Shown here piece after piece: positions 1 to 13,688 of a DNA stretch of 64,000 nt. Under the pieces are notes generated by a model. The model ran no database searches, was not told the origin of the DNA, and worked only from the letters and a program-made list of their open reading frames with translations. Location of the stretch: NCBI RefSeq assembly GCF_000512585.2, contig NC_089247.1, positions 1,178,001 to 1,242,000 on the forward strand, written 5' to 3'. Position 1 is the first letter of the stretch; every line of letters begins with the position of its first letter. The position numbers and the translations under genes were made by a program. Origin of the DNA: Kwoniella bestiolae CBS 10118. Taxonomy: Eukaryota; Basidiomycota; Tremellomycetes; Tremellales; Cryptococcaceae.

Positions 1-3000
1 GTTGCCTTCCACCCGCTGAGCCTGGGTTGAGGATTTATGTCAGTGGTTAAGCGTATATGTCTTTGGGCGATGCTTACTGGGTGGCATTCTTGAGCTCATC
101 GACATCTACGGTGGTGATACCAGAAATGAGGACTGGCAGAATGGTGTGTTAGCGATCCCCCGACAAGTTACCAAGACTACTCACGCTCTAGTTGGTCCGG
201 CTCGAAGATCTGGATTATCTGGCGAGGAATGATGCTGTTGTACGAGTCAGTTGGAGTTACGAGACGTCGTCGAGAGCTTTGTTTACGTACTCGTAGAAGC
301 CCTCCAGGAATGCTTTGATCTGATCTTTGATCGAATTATCCAGACGGTATGAGACGACCAATCTCACGTATTCTTCCTTGTTCTCTTCGGTGACGGGTAT
401 GGACGAGCCACCAGGCTTGAGCTCGACGATCTTCTTCTCTCCAAACTGATCGTCCTCGATGGTGAATTCTTGCTATATATGATAACTCAGTCAACGGGAC
501 TGGGCGTGGGAGGGAGCGACACTCACATCGATCACTCCGGTTATGTCGTTGTCCAGCATCCATTGCAGGGATTTATGGTATCTAAGGTGAAATTGGGATC
601 AGACTATATCGCAGTTTAGATGTTCGGAGTATACGCACTCGGGATCAATACTTTCCAGATCTCTCATATCGACGGTTCTTCCAAGGATTTGCTTGTAGAA
701 CGCACGGTTGAAGTATGCGTCGAGCAACCGGCCACTTGAACGGTGTCAGCTCTGGCGAGGTGTGATAATGGGACAGACTTACTCATAGACCGCTTTACTG
801 TGGGGTCGCAGTATGTCAACAGAGGAATCTTCGCATAACAAAAACTGGACTCACCCTATGACTCGTCCAACGAATTTGAAGTAGGCCAGATGGTCGCCAT
901 TACTGCGGGGAGTTAGCGAAGGCTACGTGGGGACGATGACGACTCACACTGAGGAAGCCTTGTTAGGTTGGTATGTTTGTTGGTCTGCCGCACACGGCTC
1001 GAACAAGGCTACGGGTAGGTGTCAGCGGGATCTGTAATGACTTGACCTCGGTCACCTACCAAAGTTCGGATCGAAAATCTGCTGAGCGAGAACGCTGTAC
1101 CATTCTCTGGTCACACCTCCGGCATCGACTCCGTCCTCGTTGTAGAATTTGACGCTGAGCTTGCCAAACTTGATCTCATCACCGGTCCGCCTTTGCATGG
1201 CATGGAAAGAATCCTCAAACACATATTGCCGACGGATGTTAAGAGGAATGACCGAGATTGGCATGTGAGAGTCTCTCTTCCGCTTCAACTTCTGGAAGAA
1301 CCAGTTACGCTTGTTGTCGAATTCCAACACTCGGGGGTTTCGAATCAAGAGCGAGAAAGACCCGCTGAGTAGAGATGGGTTGTTTCGAACGATAGTGTTC
1401 AAGACCTTTCGGTGAGTGGTGGTGAAGGAAACGAAGCGATCGGCGAGGTCACCGGTGGCGGAAGGAGGGACGGATGGTGAGCGGACCTCCCGAGAGGAGC
1501 GACTCTTGTACTTGGACACAACCATGAGGGCTTCGACCAGAGGAAGGAGCACCGTGGCGATCTGGTCGGTACCGCCTCTTGTCTCGACATAGCTGAGACA
1601 TTGACCGAGTTGATCCCATAAAGTCTCAAACTCGAAAGATTCGAAAACAGCGCTGACCGCTCGTTCTTCGTCGGTCAGTTGTTGGGTTGGAGGGTCCGAA
1701 TCCACCTTGTTGAGATGAAGGTAGTCGATGGTCTTGAGGAGACGAAGGAGCTGAGCTTGAGATGATGTGGGCGGGGAGAAGTTTGTCAACGTGAGCGAGC
1801 CAATTTCGGCGGTCGGATCTTGAAGAGCAGAGGACAGCTGAGAGAGTTGCTGGTGGACAATCCCTCCCAAGTCTTTGCACCGAGTTCGCAATTCCTGTAA
1901 AATGGTTTCCTTGGCGTCAGGTAGGCAGGCGAGGTTTTGCATGGCTACGAGGGTGGCGCTGAACGTTCGACTGGTACACTCTCCCGAAGTCAGGCAGTTG
2001 ACAATGAGTCGGAGCACGGGAGCGGGGATAATCGGTTGCGGTGGCTTGGTGGACTCGTCTTCGTTTTCTTTATTCTCGTTCTTCTTTTCTGCCAACGGCC
2101 TGGTGATGGTGACCAATAGGGATGAAACGGTTTCCATCATTCCAGGCGTTTTCGCAAGAAGAGGACGATCGAGAAGACCCAACAGGACGACAATGGGGAA
2201 TTTGGTCTGCGGTAACATCTTTTCTTTACCTTTATTCTTCTTGAGGGGATGTTTCCTGAGCCCGACCAACGTTTCGTGTTCAGTGAGGAAGTAGTTCACC
2301 GCAGAAGTGTTGGAGTTGACGATGTATACCAGGGCTTCGAAACATCGTTGTGCGATGAATGTCGGGACGTGCTCCGTTTGAAGGTGACTGAAGAGACCCG
2401 TAGGTACGATGGCGGCAGCAGGGGAGTCGACCGATTTACCTTTGGGCGTGGCTTTGGGAGTGACCATTCCTCTCAAGGACATTTGTTGAAAGCTCCTATC
2501 CACAGCGGGCAGATCTCCGGAACCATCTTGTACCACAGAAAGCAGGAGGTTCAGGAGATCTGAACGTGTGGTGGAGTTCTCACATAAGTTGACGAGGACT
2601 CGGAAGAGGTGACCCTTTTTCAATGTCTCTGGGAAGAAAAGGAGGCGGACCAGTGATGCGATACCAGGTTTCTCCAACAACTGGATGGCTTCCCGGTGAG
2701 GTTTCTTGTCGGTGGTGACAACCGCAGGCTGCTGAGCTGAAGATCCACCACCACCAGGTCGGCCGAGAACGGCGAGGTCGGCCGGCTGGTTGAGGAGCAT
2801 TACATCACGAAGTTCATTCGTGAGACCCGCGAGGAAACCCCTTGCGCGGTCAGCCACGGGGAGTTGGGAGGCAGCAGCCGCTGGTTGATGACGACGTGCG
2901 TTCTCCATGGCTTCTTGCATGATCACCTCGGCTCGGATCTCGGGGGGAAGTGCGTCGAGGAATTCAGAATTGAGCTGGGAGGCTGTCTCGGGGGCGTTGG

Positions 3001-6000
3001 CGGAGGAGGGTGGACGACGATGTCGGTTCTGTTCCCGCATGTGTTGCTCGACCACATCTGCTCGCATATCATCGGGTAGGGCTTGCAAGAATTCAAGGTC
3101 GATACCTGTGTCCGTGATGTCGACATCTCGGCCTCGAATGGAGATGACCGTTCTCGCCAGGGAGTCTGAGGTGGGCTCTGCGTCGGTTGTATACTCTGCG
3201 GGACGTGGTTTCGTCAGCGATTAACCTAAAATGACAGGAAGCCAGCACTTACCCATTGCCACATCTGCATCTTGGACAGGCGAGGGTTGGCGAGATTCAG
3301 GAAGAGCGACACTTGTAGCTGACTCGAGGTTCTTCTTCTGCTCTTCTGCTTCTGCTTTAGCTGCCTCCTCCTCTGCTTTCTTGTTCTTGGCGTCTTCTTC
3401 TTCCGCACGACGTCGAGCTTCCGGCATGAGGTGGTTGATGACATGCACCACAAGACGGCTCGCGAGCTCGTTCCGTGCCGAGGTGGCCAGTTGCATCCCT
3501 TCTTGCCACCGCTGCATTGTTGGTACTGGTACGAATTCTTCCAGGACATCTGCATCGGCGAGTGGGGTTTGTTGACGGCCTTGTGGAGGATGTAAAGCGA
3601 ACGTTTGACCACCGACTGAGAGACCGATGGTACCGTTGTGATCTTGAGCAAAATCGATGCGAATGGCCTCACTTCCAGCCAATTGACGACTTGTGATCAT
3701 GTTCTCGAGCCTTTGTACAGCCTCAATACCTCCCATGCCTTCGATGGCTGCGATCAATTCGTTGTAATTGCTGCCGAAGGAACGTGACAACCCACGCACA
3801 GGTGGCATCTGGGTTGCTGGGTCTGAGATCAGGGGGTGCTGAGCGACTTGACCCACGGCTTGAGGTGCGGGTCGTCCAAACAGGCTGACAGTGGGATCTT
3901 CTGCGATCAAGTGAGCTAGATTATCTATGCGGGTATGTGTTAGGCTCACCGGCAAGAATGGATCGACGACGACGTGTTTGAGACAAATTTGATTGGTCCC
4001 ACGCCCAAGGTCCGGTGACATCGGGTGACTGACGTTGCATATTGCCGCCATGAGCGATGGTCGGGAAGGATTCGAGCATGTCGATTTCGTCGAATCTGAT
4101 TCAGTCAGCAACGGGACTCGGTGAGCTGGACTTACTCTTCACCGTCCATGTCCAGATCCGGCTGGTCCTCGTCGTCTTCGAAGAAGCCTACGACTATTCA
4201 GCTCATGAATATCTTCGCCCAACTCACCTTCAACTTCGCCAGCCATGTCATCTTCGTCCTCCATCATCTCGTTTTCTTCCGTCATGACGGATTCCCCGTC
4301 ATCAGGCGCGTCCTAGAAAGTGTGGATTAGCGGAGGATTTGAAGTAGGTCGACTTACATCCCACAAGTCCCCTTCCACGTCCTCGTTTGAGCCGAGAATC
4401 ACTTCGGGTTCCATCTCTTCCTCTTCATCTGAGCCTTGGCCCACCTCATCGCCATCGTGTTCGTCGGTCTACCGGTAGGGTGAGCGGAGCCTCTGTGAAC
4501 GATGCAACAAACTCACCCAGTTCTCGGGATCAAGGTCAGAGCCCATCGATTCGTCTTCTGAAGTCTGCATGTCGGTGTCTCCGTCATCGTCCTGCGGCAG
4601 TCGTCAGTAAACTCACCCGGTCTGCGAAGAAAGCACTCACGGTGAGATCATCGCCCATGTCCATATCATCCTCGTCTTCATCCTCTTCGCCATCCTCGTC
4701 GTCATCCTCACCGAGCTCACCGCCGATCCTGAGCGGAAAGGGTCAGCAGACATTTGCACCAGAAGTGACAATCAACTCACATCCCCAATGCAGAGTTGCG
4801 ATAAAGGTCGGGGGCCGATTGGTCCTCTTCCATCATTTCGATATCCGAGTTATCTGACTCCGACTCGGATTCAGAAGTGTGGCTTTGGTCGGCGGCGCCG
4901 CCAGTGTCGGCGGAAGCGCCTTTGGCTTCTTTGTTTACTTTACCCCATTTCACCGATGTTTTGGAGCTGGGGGATTTGTCAGCTTGGCTTATTCAAAAGA
5001 TCTCAGACTTACAGATGATCAAGCGTTCGAAGCAGAGATACCAGGACGTTTCGAACATCTGGATAGTTGAGGTCAATCTCGCCCAACGCATTGGTCAGCA
5101 AGCCAACGAAATTCTTCTCCAACATCGATTTGGCCATGTGCAAAATAGCATCGTTCATCTGGCGGGCAGGGCCAATCGGACGAGATACCAGGAGGCGGTA
5201 GACCATCTCGCCGAGAGCCCACAATCGGCCATACCGACTGGGAAGGTCATTGCTGGACACCGAGTCGCGAAGGGCTTTAGCGATGGCTTCCAGGATGGTC
5301 TTGCGGATGGTGATGATGTCTTCGGTGACATCTTTGACGGTCGCTGAGGGAGTTGCTTCGGAACAGAGGGCCAAGATCATCGAGACGGACCACGATGAGA
5401 CAGCGAGTCGACGAGCAGGCGTTGATCCTCTTTCGAACTGTGGCACACCGGTGATATCTGGTTGAAGGATGACGCAGCAGACGAGATCCGAGATGAGACT
5501 GGCGATACCACCACCTCTGGTTTTGCTCATCCCAAGACCTTGTTCTCGCACAGAAGCGATGAAGGCTTTTTTGACCGAGACATATGAGCCAAGAAGTTCG
5601 GTCAGGATGGACATCAACAAACCCGCGTAGGCATGGGCGTGCTTGATCTCGTCCGTTTGTGACTCCCCCTCTTGCAGAGAAAGGCGGACAGCTTGACCGA
5701 GCTCTGAGACGAGATGATCGATGAAAGGGTTTCGCTTGTCTCCGGGAGTGTCTTGGAATGGATCAGATGGTTGAGAGACGGGGGGGGCCTGCTGTTCTTG
5801 CGGCTGGTCTTTTGCGCGGATGTGATAGACAGATTGCGGGGGTGTGGGGTCGACCAATGCACATTCATCTTCCACCACTTGGACAAAGCAATTGGGCTCT
5901 CGGAACGCTGCCTGTCGTAATTGTTTGAGGAAGTGTTGGATATCGACCACCTTGTTGCGAGTCGGTGTGAGCCAATGTCGGACTTCTTTTCGCATCATAT

Positions 6001-9000
6001 CGGTAAGCGTAGCAGAGTCCTCGAGCACGTGTCGTAGAATGAGAAGAAGCAGTGGGTGGCATCCTGACAGCTTTTCTGAGGGGTTTTTAAACGGTTTGAG
6101 CAGGTTGATCAGGTCGGTGTCGCTGATGGTGATGAATGTCTTTTCCCTTGACATCAGGGCTAGAAGCCGAAGCGCGGAGATCATTTCGTTGCGGCTGACG
6201 TCGTCCTTGGAAAGGAGCTGAAGGCAGGCGGTGGCGATTGCAGGTGCTACCGAGGCGAAAGCAGTGGAAGGGGAAGAGATTGAGATATCCGGGGCATCAC
6301 CGATTTTGACTTTGTTGATGGTGTAGGAAGAAGCCGCTACCGTTTCCGCGAAGAGAAGCAGGGCGGGAAGCCATTTGGGTCTAGCTTGGGAGATGTCTAA
6401 TGGGAGCTCGGATAGGACGCGAGTAGCGGTTGTGGTGCTCGCTTCATCGAGTATCAGACCATCTGCCGTTCGGAGGTAGACCGAAAGCAATCGCATCCGA
6501 GCGGACACCGCGTTCTCGTGAGCGGTATCGTAAGACTTCGAGATCTCGGCCAATCGGTCGATGAGGTAATGGACCCCTTCTTCGCCAGCAGGGAAACATG
6601 GTAGAACGTCGAAGACTAGATCTTCTGCGTGGTCTAGGAGGGTCAAAGCTCGGGAAGGTAGTTCTTGGCGATACTGTTGTCGTAGCTTGTGTAATGCTTC
6701 TCGGTCAGCGACTGAAGTGTCTGGGTCGACTTGCATGGGTTCGGCGGCGGGGGGAGGCATATCAGCGGCAGCAGCTAATTCGTTCTCCGCGTTCTCCGCT
6801 TGCTGAGGCTCGGGCTGCGGCTCGGCCTGTTGTACAGCTGGAGCTGCTGGTTCCTCTTCAAAAACGTGGGGCATCGTGAGGATCATATCTGTGGCCGCAG
6901 CAACGTTGTTCCTCGCGCGGATCAGAGCCCTCTCCGCTGCTCTTCTAGGAAATCCCATGTCTACCAATTGGTCCACCCTTGACGGGTCAGCCGTCACCGG
7001 AGCTGGACGAGCAAGAGGAGGTGCGATAGAGAGGCGAGAGATGGCAGCAGGGTTGGCAGGACCATCCTCTTCCGATGGTGCTTCTTCCGACTTGCCCTCC
7101 ATGAGAGTGGACATGCAACGCACGACGAGTTTGATGGTTTGTACTGGGCAGTCGAGAAGCCACGGCGCGTTCCAAATTCGATGTGCCATGGGGAATATCG
7201 AGAGACGTATACTGATGAAGATGTTCACAGCGTTGAGTGGGGTTTGCGGACGTTGCTGCAAGGCATGTGTCTCGGGATTCTCCAGTAGGGACTTTGCGGA
7301 GGCTAAAGCGCCGACCAGTCGAAGGACCGGCTTCATCCCTGCGGTGGTCTCGAGGATCAGATCCTTTTGTTGTTGATCACGGCTGTCGGGGGGTATGGAC
7401 GATGCTTGATCCATTTGCTCTGTGATTTGGGTCGAGGAGGTGGTGATTTTGTCCAAGCCGCCTTTCTTCAGGAAGGAGAGGAAGAGAGTGGTGTTAAGAG
7501 GACCTTCAGGACCGCGGGCTATATCGACGTGTAAGCGGGGTAAAGGTATTGTGAACTCGGTACTCACGAGAGTCAAACAGAAGCGACGTGACCACCGCAA
7601 GAGCGACAACATTGATGCTGACAGACTCGTCATGGATTGTGAGATGCTCGAGCATCACATCGGAAATGACGCTGGATAAGTGGCTGGCCACTTTCAAGTG
7701 GGTCGAGTCTGGGTTGCGTTTGATGTGGATCAGTTTGATGATCGCTAAGATGAGTGTGTTAGCGTTTGGTGCTCTCGCTTCGGAAGACTCGACTCACCCT
7801 TGAAGAACCTTATGAATAAGGAGTGGAGTTTGGTGGCGAGATATTTAGCACCACCATCCTTGACCAGCTCTTCCAAAGATGCTGGGATCTTTGTGGGATC
7901 GAGATCGTCCGACTTGTTCTTTTTGAGAAGGACATGTTGTCGGAAGGCTACACGGTGGACGCGGCCGAGGTTGACGATGAAGCTGTCTACGTCCAATGCG
8001 GTAATGATGGTAGTAGCGTGACGATAATTGGTGTAGGTCAATCCTATGATCACTTCGGTAAGAAGGTTGATATGGGCGTCAAGACTGCGCAGGGCGGTGA
8101 ATGTGCCTCGTGAGTCTGCATCGATGCTGCCCGAATTAAAGGCCGACCAGCGTTGATCGGCATCTGCGCTATCACACTTGGTCATGGTTTCCTGGATCTT
8201 CAATCGGAGGATCTCGACCAGTTGAGCTTGGTCATGCTCAGCGATATGTCGTAATAAGTTGGTCAAAGACATGGCGGCTTCGGTTTGACCAAATCGAATG
8301 GGTAGACATGGCAGCTCGAGGAGACCGAGGATATGGTCGAGACCACCTTGGTTGATGAGGTCTTTGGATGACGCGGCATTGCGGACAAGACCGTTGAGGA
8401 CTTTGAAGATTCGAGCGAAAGCTGAAAGAGGTGGGTTGGTGGGGGGAGGTGGTTTATCCGTCGTCCCTGCTGGAAGAGCCATCTCGTCGAGAATATACTC
8501 GCGCCTCTCGCCGGCGGACGGTTCGAATGATTTTCCAGCTTCCGTCGCTGATCGAAGGAGATCAATCGCGGCTTTCATGATCACAGGTCGAAGGGATGGT
8601 TGATGTCGTGACAGTTCATCGAGGGCTGCGCCCAGGCTTTTGGCGTTTTCTCGGTCGTTGAAGATTTTCTCGTGAGAGGGGACGTTGACCATGGAGACGA
8701 GATTGTTGATGACACCAGGATGGGCGACAGTAAAGTCGAGACCTGATTGGTTGAGGCACACCGCGCCGATGGCGGTGGGTACGGCGCTGAGGACCTGTTG
8801 GGGTTAGCCACGGTGTGCAATTGGTGTTGACTCACCTCTGAGGACGGAGGGATCTCCTTTTCCAGTTCGGAGTAGAGCGTTTGTGGCAGCTGTAGCTCTT
8901 GGAGGATGGACAGTGAGGTGGGCTCGTTGTGGACGAAGGTTGCCATGATGTTGATTGCTAGAATATATGTGAGCTTAGGCTCGAAGGTGGTGCCGCACTC

Positions 9001-10932
9001 ACCCATGGCAAAGACGCGAGGGCCAAACTTGGCGGACTGTTCGAATATCTGTTTGAGGCATCTGGGTAAATCCGAATCGACCAAGTTTCGAAGGCCTTCG
9101 GTACCGCCGGATGCTTGCATGAGGCGGTGGACAGAGCGCAAGATGCTCTTGAGAGGGTTGTTCGCATAGGCGAGGATGGTGTCTGGGGCGTTAGCGGGGT
9201 TCCAAGTGGTAGAGGGCTTACCTTGGGAAAGGGTATCGGAAGGGGGTGGAAGGGTCAGTTGATCTCGCGATTCGATCTCAGCCTGGCGGGTTTATGTTAG
9301 CGAGATGTATCGTTTGGGGTGAGACTCACTTTGATACGGTGGACCAAGAAGTTGACACCGTCGATGTTGCTGAAGTTTGAGAGTGCTTGAGAACTTGAGA
9401 ACATGATCGAGTCGAGCAGACCTGCCACACGGGGTATGTACTGCGGGGGGCGAATTAGCGATGGCAAGTGGAATCATGACTTACGCTTTCACGTCTTTCG
9501 CCTGAAGCTTTGAGTACGTCAAGAAGAAGACGTAAAATACCGGCGCCCATAAGCATGTTGATGTGGACGGGTGAGCTGGGTATGTAGGCGACGAAAGAGA
9601 TGGCAGCGTCGAATAGATCGTTGGGGATTGATTCTGCGAGGAGTCAGCGGGATTCTAATGAAAGTATAAACTCACCTCCTTTGACAAGTCGCTCCACTAT
9701 GTTCTTGAGGAAGGTCACAAGGATCCCATGGTTTACATTCGCACTGACTGCGGTCATGACTTCTCCCATTTTCACCCGGTGATGGGCACAAGCATCCAGC
9801 GCGTGTAATGTGCCAATGGTGACTTGTTCTCCGACTTGTTGAGACGCTCGAAGGAGTTCAGCGAGTTGGGGGACAAGTTCAGGCTCGTAAAGGAATAATC
9901 CAGACTGAGCTGCGTCGTCGGTGGACACGTAGACGTAAGTGGCGAGGGCCAACAAGCGGATGGTCAGGAGTTGTCGACGTGTGGACAGGTCATTGTGCTG
10001 AGCGAGACGGATCTTGTTGAGGGCGGTGAACTGGTCATCGAGAGGGACTTGGTTTTCCTCGGACAGGAGGGTGAGTTGGTCGACTGGATTGGACCAAGTG
10101 GATACGTCTCCGAGGTCGAGGTTGGAGGGGCCGATTGATGATCGGGACTTTGGATTTGGAGTGGTAGGGGGAGGGCGAAGGGGCGTTGAAGTTTTGACCG
10201 GGGATTCAGGAAGGGATGTTTCTTTCGTAGGGTAGTATTGTAAATGCACCGTGCAGAGGTCCTCGGGAAGGGATAGATCTTCTACAGAGGCCACCGAGGG
10301 GAGATCGATCCCAGTGTTGGTGAGCCTTTCCCAGCCTTTTGACAGAGTCAGCAGTCGGTGAAGAATGGCATGGCGATGGGCGTGTTCGAAAGGGGTCGTG
10401 TTGGCGTATTGCTGGGCAGGTCGAAGGATGACGAATATGGCTGATTGGAGGACTTCGAGGTCGGATGTGTGGAGGAGGTCCGCGAGGTGCTAAAAATAGG
10501 GTTAGTATGGGTTGCGAGGTTATGATGACTCACGTCGTAAGAGGCGAAAAGCTTTCGGCTGGTGCAATTCTCCATCAACAGGCGTTGAACACGGAGAATT
10601 TGTAAGATTAAATCTTTCGTCTTGGGAGTGAAATCGTTGGTCTGGATCTTGTTCAGCTCGTAGCTCTTGCACAGCTCGGTGAGGATGGAGTCGAATCGAT
10701 CGAGAACATCGACCCAAGTATGCAGGTCACCCCGGGGATATTTCCAGCTGTCGAAGGTTTGAAGGATTTGGGTGAGGTCATCTTCGGGAGCTTTGACGAT
10801 GGATTCGGCCAGTGCGACGACATCGGGGGGCTAGCGAGGGGTCAGCGGGGGGAGGGGGGGGGGGGTGAACTGGGGGAAGGGTTATACACTTACTGCCTGG
10901 GTGTGCTTCCTGGTTGATCTCTTGACCTTCAT
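1..10932 (-). CDS. TOM1: Tom1/HUWE1-family HECT E3 ubiquitin ligase (3' end beyond left edge)
   Basis: Giant HECT-type ubiquitin ligase that transfers ubiquitin to nuclear and ribosomal or histone-type substrates in the yeast and animal relatives. The start at 10932 (MKVKRSTRKHTQA) is followed at once by an intron with a long C/G homopolymer. Order along the protein: N-terminal DUF908/DUF913 armadillo-like region (about 10.7-7.5 kb); a UBA domain (about 6.99-6.87 kb, VDQLVDMGFPRRAAERAL); a strongly acidic Asp/Glu stretch (about 4.86-4.1 kb); ubiquitin-binding motifs FLQALPDDMRADVV and FLDALPPEIRAEVI (about 3.09-2.9 kb); and a HECT domain from about 1.3 kb (VKFYNEDGVDAGGVTREWY) running to position 1. 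After exon joining, the last visible part includes AFLEGFYE, IIPRQIIQIFEPDQLELLIS and VDVDELKNATQ. The catalytic Cys and C-terminus lie outside the window. Roughly 3,200 residues are visible, in line with yeast Tom1 (about 3,270). About 20 short introns interrupt it. Confidence 0.96.
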
Positions 10933-11382
10933 GATGCTGACTATTTGTTAAGCTCGGGCAGGCGAGCGTTTACGTGGGGGTGAGGCGGTCTATGTTGGGT
11001 GTGTTGGTGTTTGGGAATTGGTTTTAGGGTATAATATGGTATATTCTGTGCAGTCTGGATGTGAGCGATATGATGAAGAGGAGGATGAGGATGAGGATGG
11101 GTTCTAAGGTGGTTCGCATATTTCAACCTCGACAAGTGAGGAGTGACATGGTGAAACACCGTGGGAAAGTAAGAACAAAAGAGCGGGACCCCATTGGATC
11201 AACTATTACGTAACTGTTCGCTGCATGTTGTGTGGTTCCATGACCACTTCTAGAGGGTTCGAGTGGTGGTCTACTCTGTGCACTTGTACATGATCAACCC
11301 ATTCCACCTATCAACGCATGTGCTAGATCATCACGGCTTCTTGCTCAGCAGACTCACTCTCGCTGCTGAGCTAACCGTCATC
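10933..11382. promoter_or_regulatory. Shared divergent upstream region, TOM1 / hypothetical gene
   Basis: A 450-bp gap between two divergent start codons, so it must hold both promoters. I see CA/GT-rich low-complexity sequence around 10970-11110 on the TOM1 side and no convincing extra gene. No defined factor site was recognised. Confidence 0.5.
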
Positions 11383-12435
11383 ATGACAATGGCAGCTCAG
11401 CCACTTCACACTCCGCTCAGAAAAAGAGCTCATTCTCCTCCCACACAAGGCGCGTTCTTCTCGGATGATGGCGACTTGATACCGACCACTTCATACCATA
11501 GGGACAAGCGCAGACGACCAAACCTTGCGAATGGATTTCAAGGGTTGTCGATCTCGATAGATCAGCCGCAAACGTACGACAGTAACCTTCTCGAGGACGA
11601 CGAAGGGATTGGGTTGGGGAGATCCGACACAACCGATCTTAAAGTGGAAGTTCTGCCTGAGAAAGAGATTCGATCGCATCATCATTCCAACACACACCAT
11701 TGGTCCATTCCCAATCGAGCTGGTCCATCTTCCCCTTCTTCCTCTTCCACTTCGACTTCCAGTGAGGGATCGTCCGATGTCACTTTCACTCGCCGTCATC
11801 GGGGTGCTCCTCAACAAGCTGATGAGGTGGTTCAGCCGGATCAGATCGAGGGACAGGCGGATCTGGACGTGGAGGATATCACTGTTGCCTCGCCTCGGAG
11901 AAGAAGGAGGGATGAGGAGCATGGGGTGGGTGTGAGGAATAAGCGGGCAAGGACGGGGGACGTGGATATGGATGGGGGAGATCTCAGGAAGACGTCGTGG
12001 CACGAGCCGGAAAAGGATCGTAAGTTTGTGTGTGGTTTACGCTCATCGCTGACTAGGTGGTCAGGCATCGTCATCACGTCTCTCTCCGACACCAGCTCGT
12101 CACGCGATTCGCGGTCCGCGTCGCCTGAAGACGACCGATATCTTTCCCAGCCTGGCATGAAGGGCTTCACCATTTCTCCGTCTTTGTTGACTCATCTGCT
12201 CAAGACACAGCGTGATCAGTTTGCCGTAAAAGATCTGCCTCCGAATAACTCGCTCGTTCTATATCGCCCGCTTGGCATCGCACCCGGCGAGTGGGACGAT
12301 GCCATTGTCAAAATGTGGCAGACGAACGATGGGTATGAGGATTCGGGAAGGTTTGAGGAGCTTGATGATGACGAGATAGTCGACGATGATTCTCACATGA
12401 ACGTCGATGATGACGGGGACGTGGAGATGGCTTAG
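11383..12435 (+). CDS. Hypothetical nuclear-looking protein, acidic C-terminus
   Basis: I do not recognise a family. The ATG at 11383 (MTMAAQPLHTPLRKRAH) is chosen because the reading frame upstream of it has no better context. One intron is likely at 12020-12064 (45 nt, gtaagt...ctgac...cag), which joins EPEKD to RIVITSLSD and gives about 335 residues. The N-terminal two thirds is low complexity with Ser runs and basic clusters (PRRRRRD, RNKRAR) that could be nuclear localisation signals. The part most likely to be structured is near the C-terminus (GFTISPSLLTHLLKTQRD to GEWDDAIVKMWQ), followed by an acidic Asp-rich tail (DDDEIVDDDSHMNVDDDGD). It diverges from TOM1 and shares its upstream region. 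The composition suggests a nuclear regulatory protein, but that is inference only. Confidence 0.75.
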   Translation: MTMAAQPLHTPLRKRAHSPPTQGAFFSDDGDLIPTTSYHRDKRRRPNLANGFQGLSISIDQPQTYDSNLLEDDEGIGLGRSDTTDLKVEVLPEKEIRSHHHSNTHHWSIPNRAGPSSPSSSSTSTSSEGSSDVTFTRRHRGAPQQADEVVQPDQIEGQADLDVEDITVASPRRRRRDEEHGVGVRNKRARTGDVDMDGGDLRKTSWHEPEKDRKFVCGLRSSLTRWSGIVITSLSDTSSSRDSRSASPEDDRYLSQPGMKGFTISPSLLTHLLKTQRDQFAVKDLPPNNSLVLYRPLGIAPGEWDDAIVKMWQTNDGYEDSGRFEELDDDEIVDDDSHMNVDDDGDVEMA

Positions 12436-12840
12436 AAGTGTATCTTATCTGTTGTATACCTGTATGTAGATCATACGTGAGATCGGGGCTATGATATGGG
12501 TCGAGTAGGCACTAGCGCTCTTGAACAGCAATGCTGGACATCTGCGAAGAAGGCTTCGCGATACCGTCGTGTCACCTTGAGTCTGCAAGAGTGTTACCTT
12601 AGATACTAAGTTTCCTCATCGAGTCTTCGCACCGCGGTGCAGTCAAAGAGAGATGCATCTGTCGACGACATATCACGGCGATCGGCTCTGGTGCTTTATT
12701 ACGTATGGTCCTCGTGAGTGGGGTCTCGTGCGTAGTCCTCCTCTACGACTATCATGCATTGCACATTTGCATAGTTGTCATGCATAGTGATGCGATGGCT
12801 CATACCACAACATAGCATACTCTCGGCTAAATACCACCTC

Positions 12841-12922
12841 GGCGACCGCCGCCGGATAAACCTGTCATAAGGGGGGTGTTCTGGGATTCGCCTGTCGTTT
12901 TCACGCGTGAGCGGCACGTGGC
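12841..12922 (-). repeat. Copy 1 of ~90-bp repeat (inverted)
   Basis: Read on the minus strand, it carries TGCCACG, an ACGCGTGAAAACGACAGG block, GCGAATCCCAGAACACCCCC, then a TATCCGG element. The same ordered words occur in forward orientation at 13689 and 13979. Matches to the other two copies are nearly perfect over the central ~35 bp and decay outward. Confidence 0.8.
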
Positions 12923-13688
12923 AGTCTCAGGCCGTTCTATCAGATTTCATCGGCCTCACGCATTGTGATTAGCGTCACACCTGCAATGCAGGTACATGTA
13001 TGTACCCGTGATGAGCGAGACTGATGAACGCCGACAACAATGTGAAGATTGAAGGACCAACGCATCTAGGCGGTACAAGGTAAAGCGCCCCGTCAGGAGT
13101 AGTGATATATCTAGTTGTGAGTGCAAGCGCCATCTAAGATGGACACTCAAGGGTAGGATCGGGCGATCTGACTGAAGGATGAGGAGATCACCTCGTTCAA
13201 GCTGAAAGAGGTCACCGAAGCGATTGAGAGAAGAGTCAAAGAATGCACTGCACCTCCGAAGCTAGCGCTATGTATGATAATATTGACTTTCAGTGTGAAT
13301 GCCTGGGAAAGTAGTGTGGTAGATAATCCCGTATAAAACGGGCTTGGTACTGACGACACCTCCGCGTACTCCCTCTCGCAATATTCGAGGCGTAGCTGGA
13401 GCCGCAATACCAAGAGCGTCGGATGAACATGCCATAAGATGGGAGCTTTGTACAAGCTGTGACTATGCATTGGTCGATTACTCGGTGCAAGAATATGTGT
13501 GTTCAATCCTTTGCTTGAGCTGTGCTGCTCCGCCACCCTGTCGCAAACGCTGCCTCATCTACGCGAATCGCCCCTAGCGCAGCGAGGCAATGCACGTATA
13601 TGCATGAAGTAGATGTTAGCAGCGAAGCAGAGGTCATATTGATACCTGGGTATAGTTTAGATTGTGCAAGGCTCAATGTGCATTAAGC

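Noticed and set aside
6876..7376. Plus-strand ORFs antisense to TOM1 (also 1875-2294, 4387-4857, 4877-5347)
   Set aside because: They lie opposite well-supported TOM1 coding sequence, have biased shadow composition (Ser/Arg-rich) and no recognisable domain or splice continuation.
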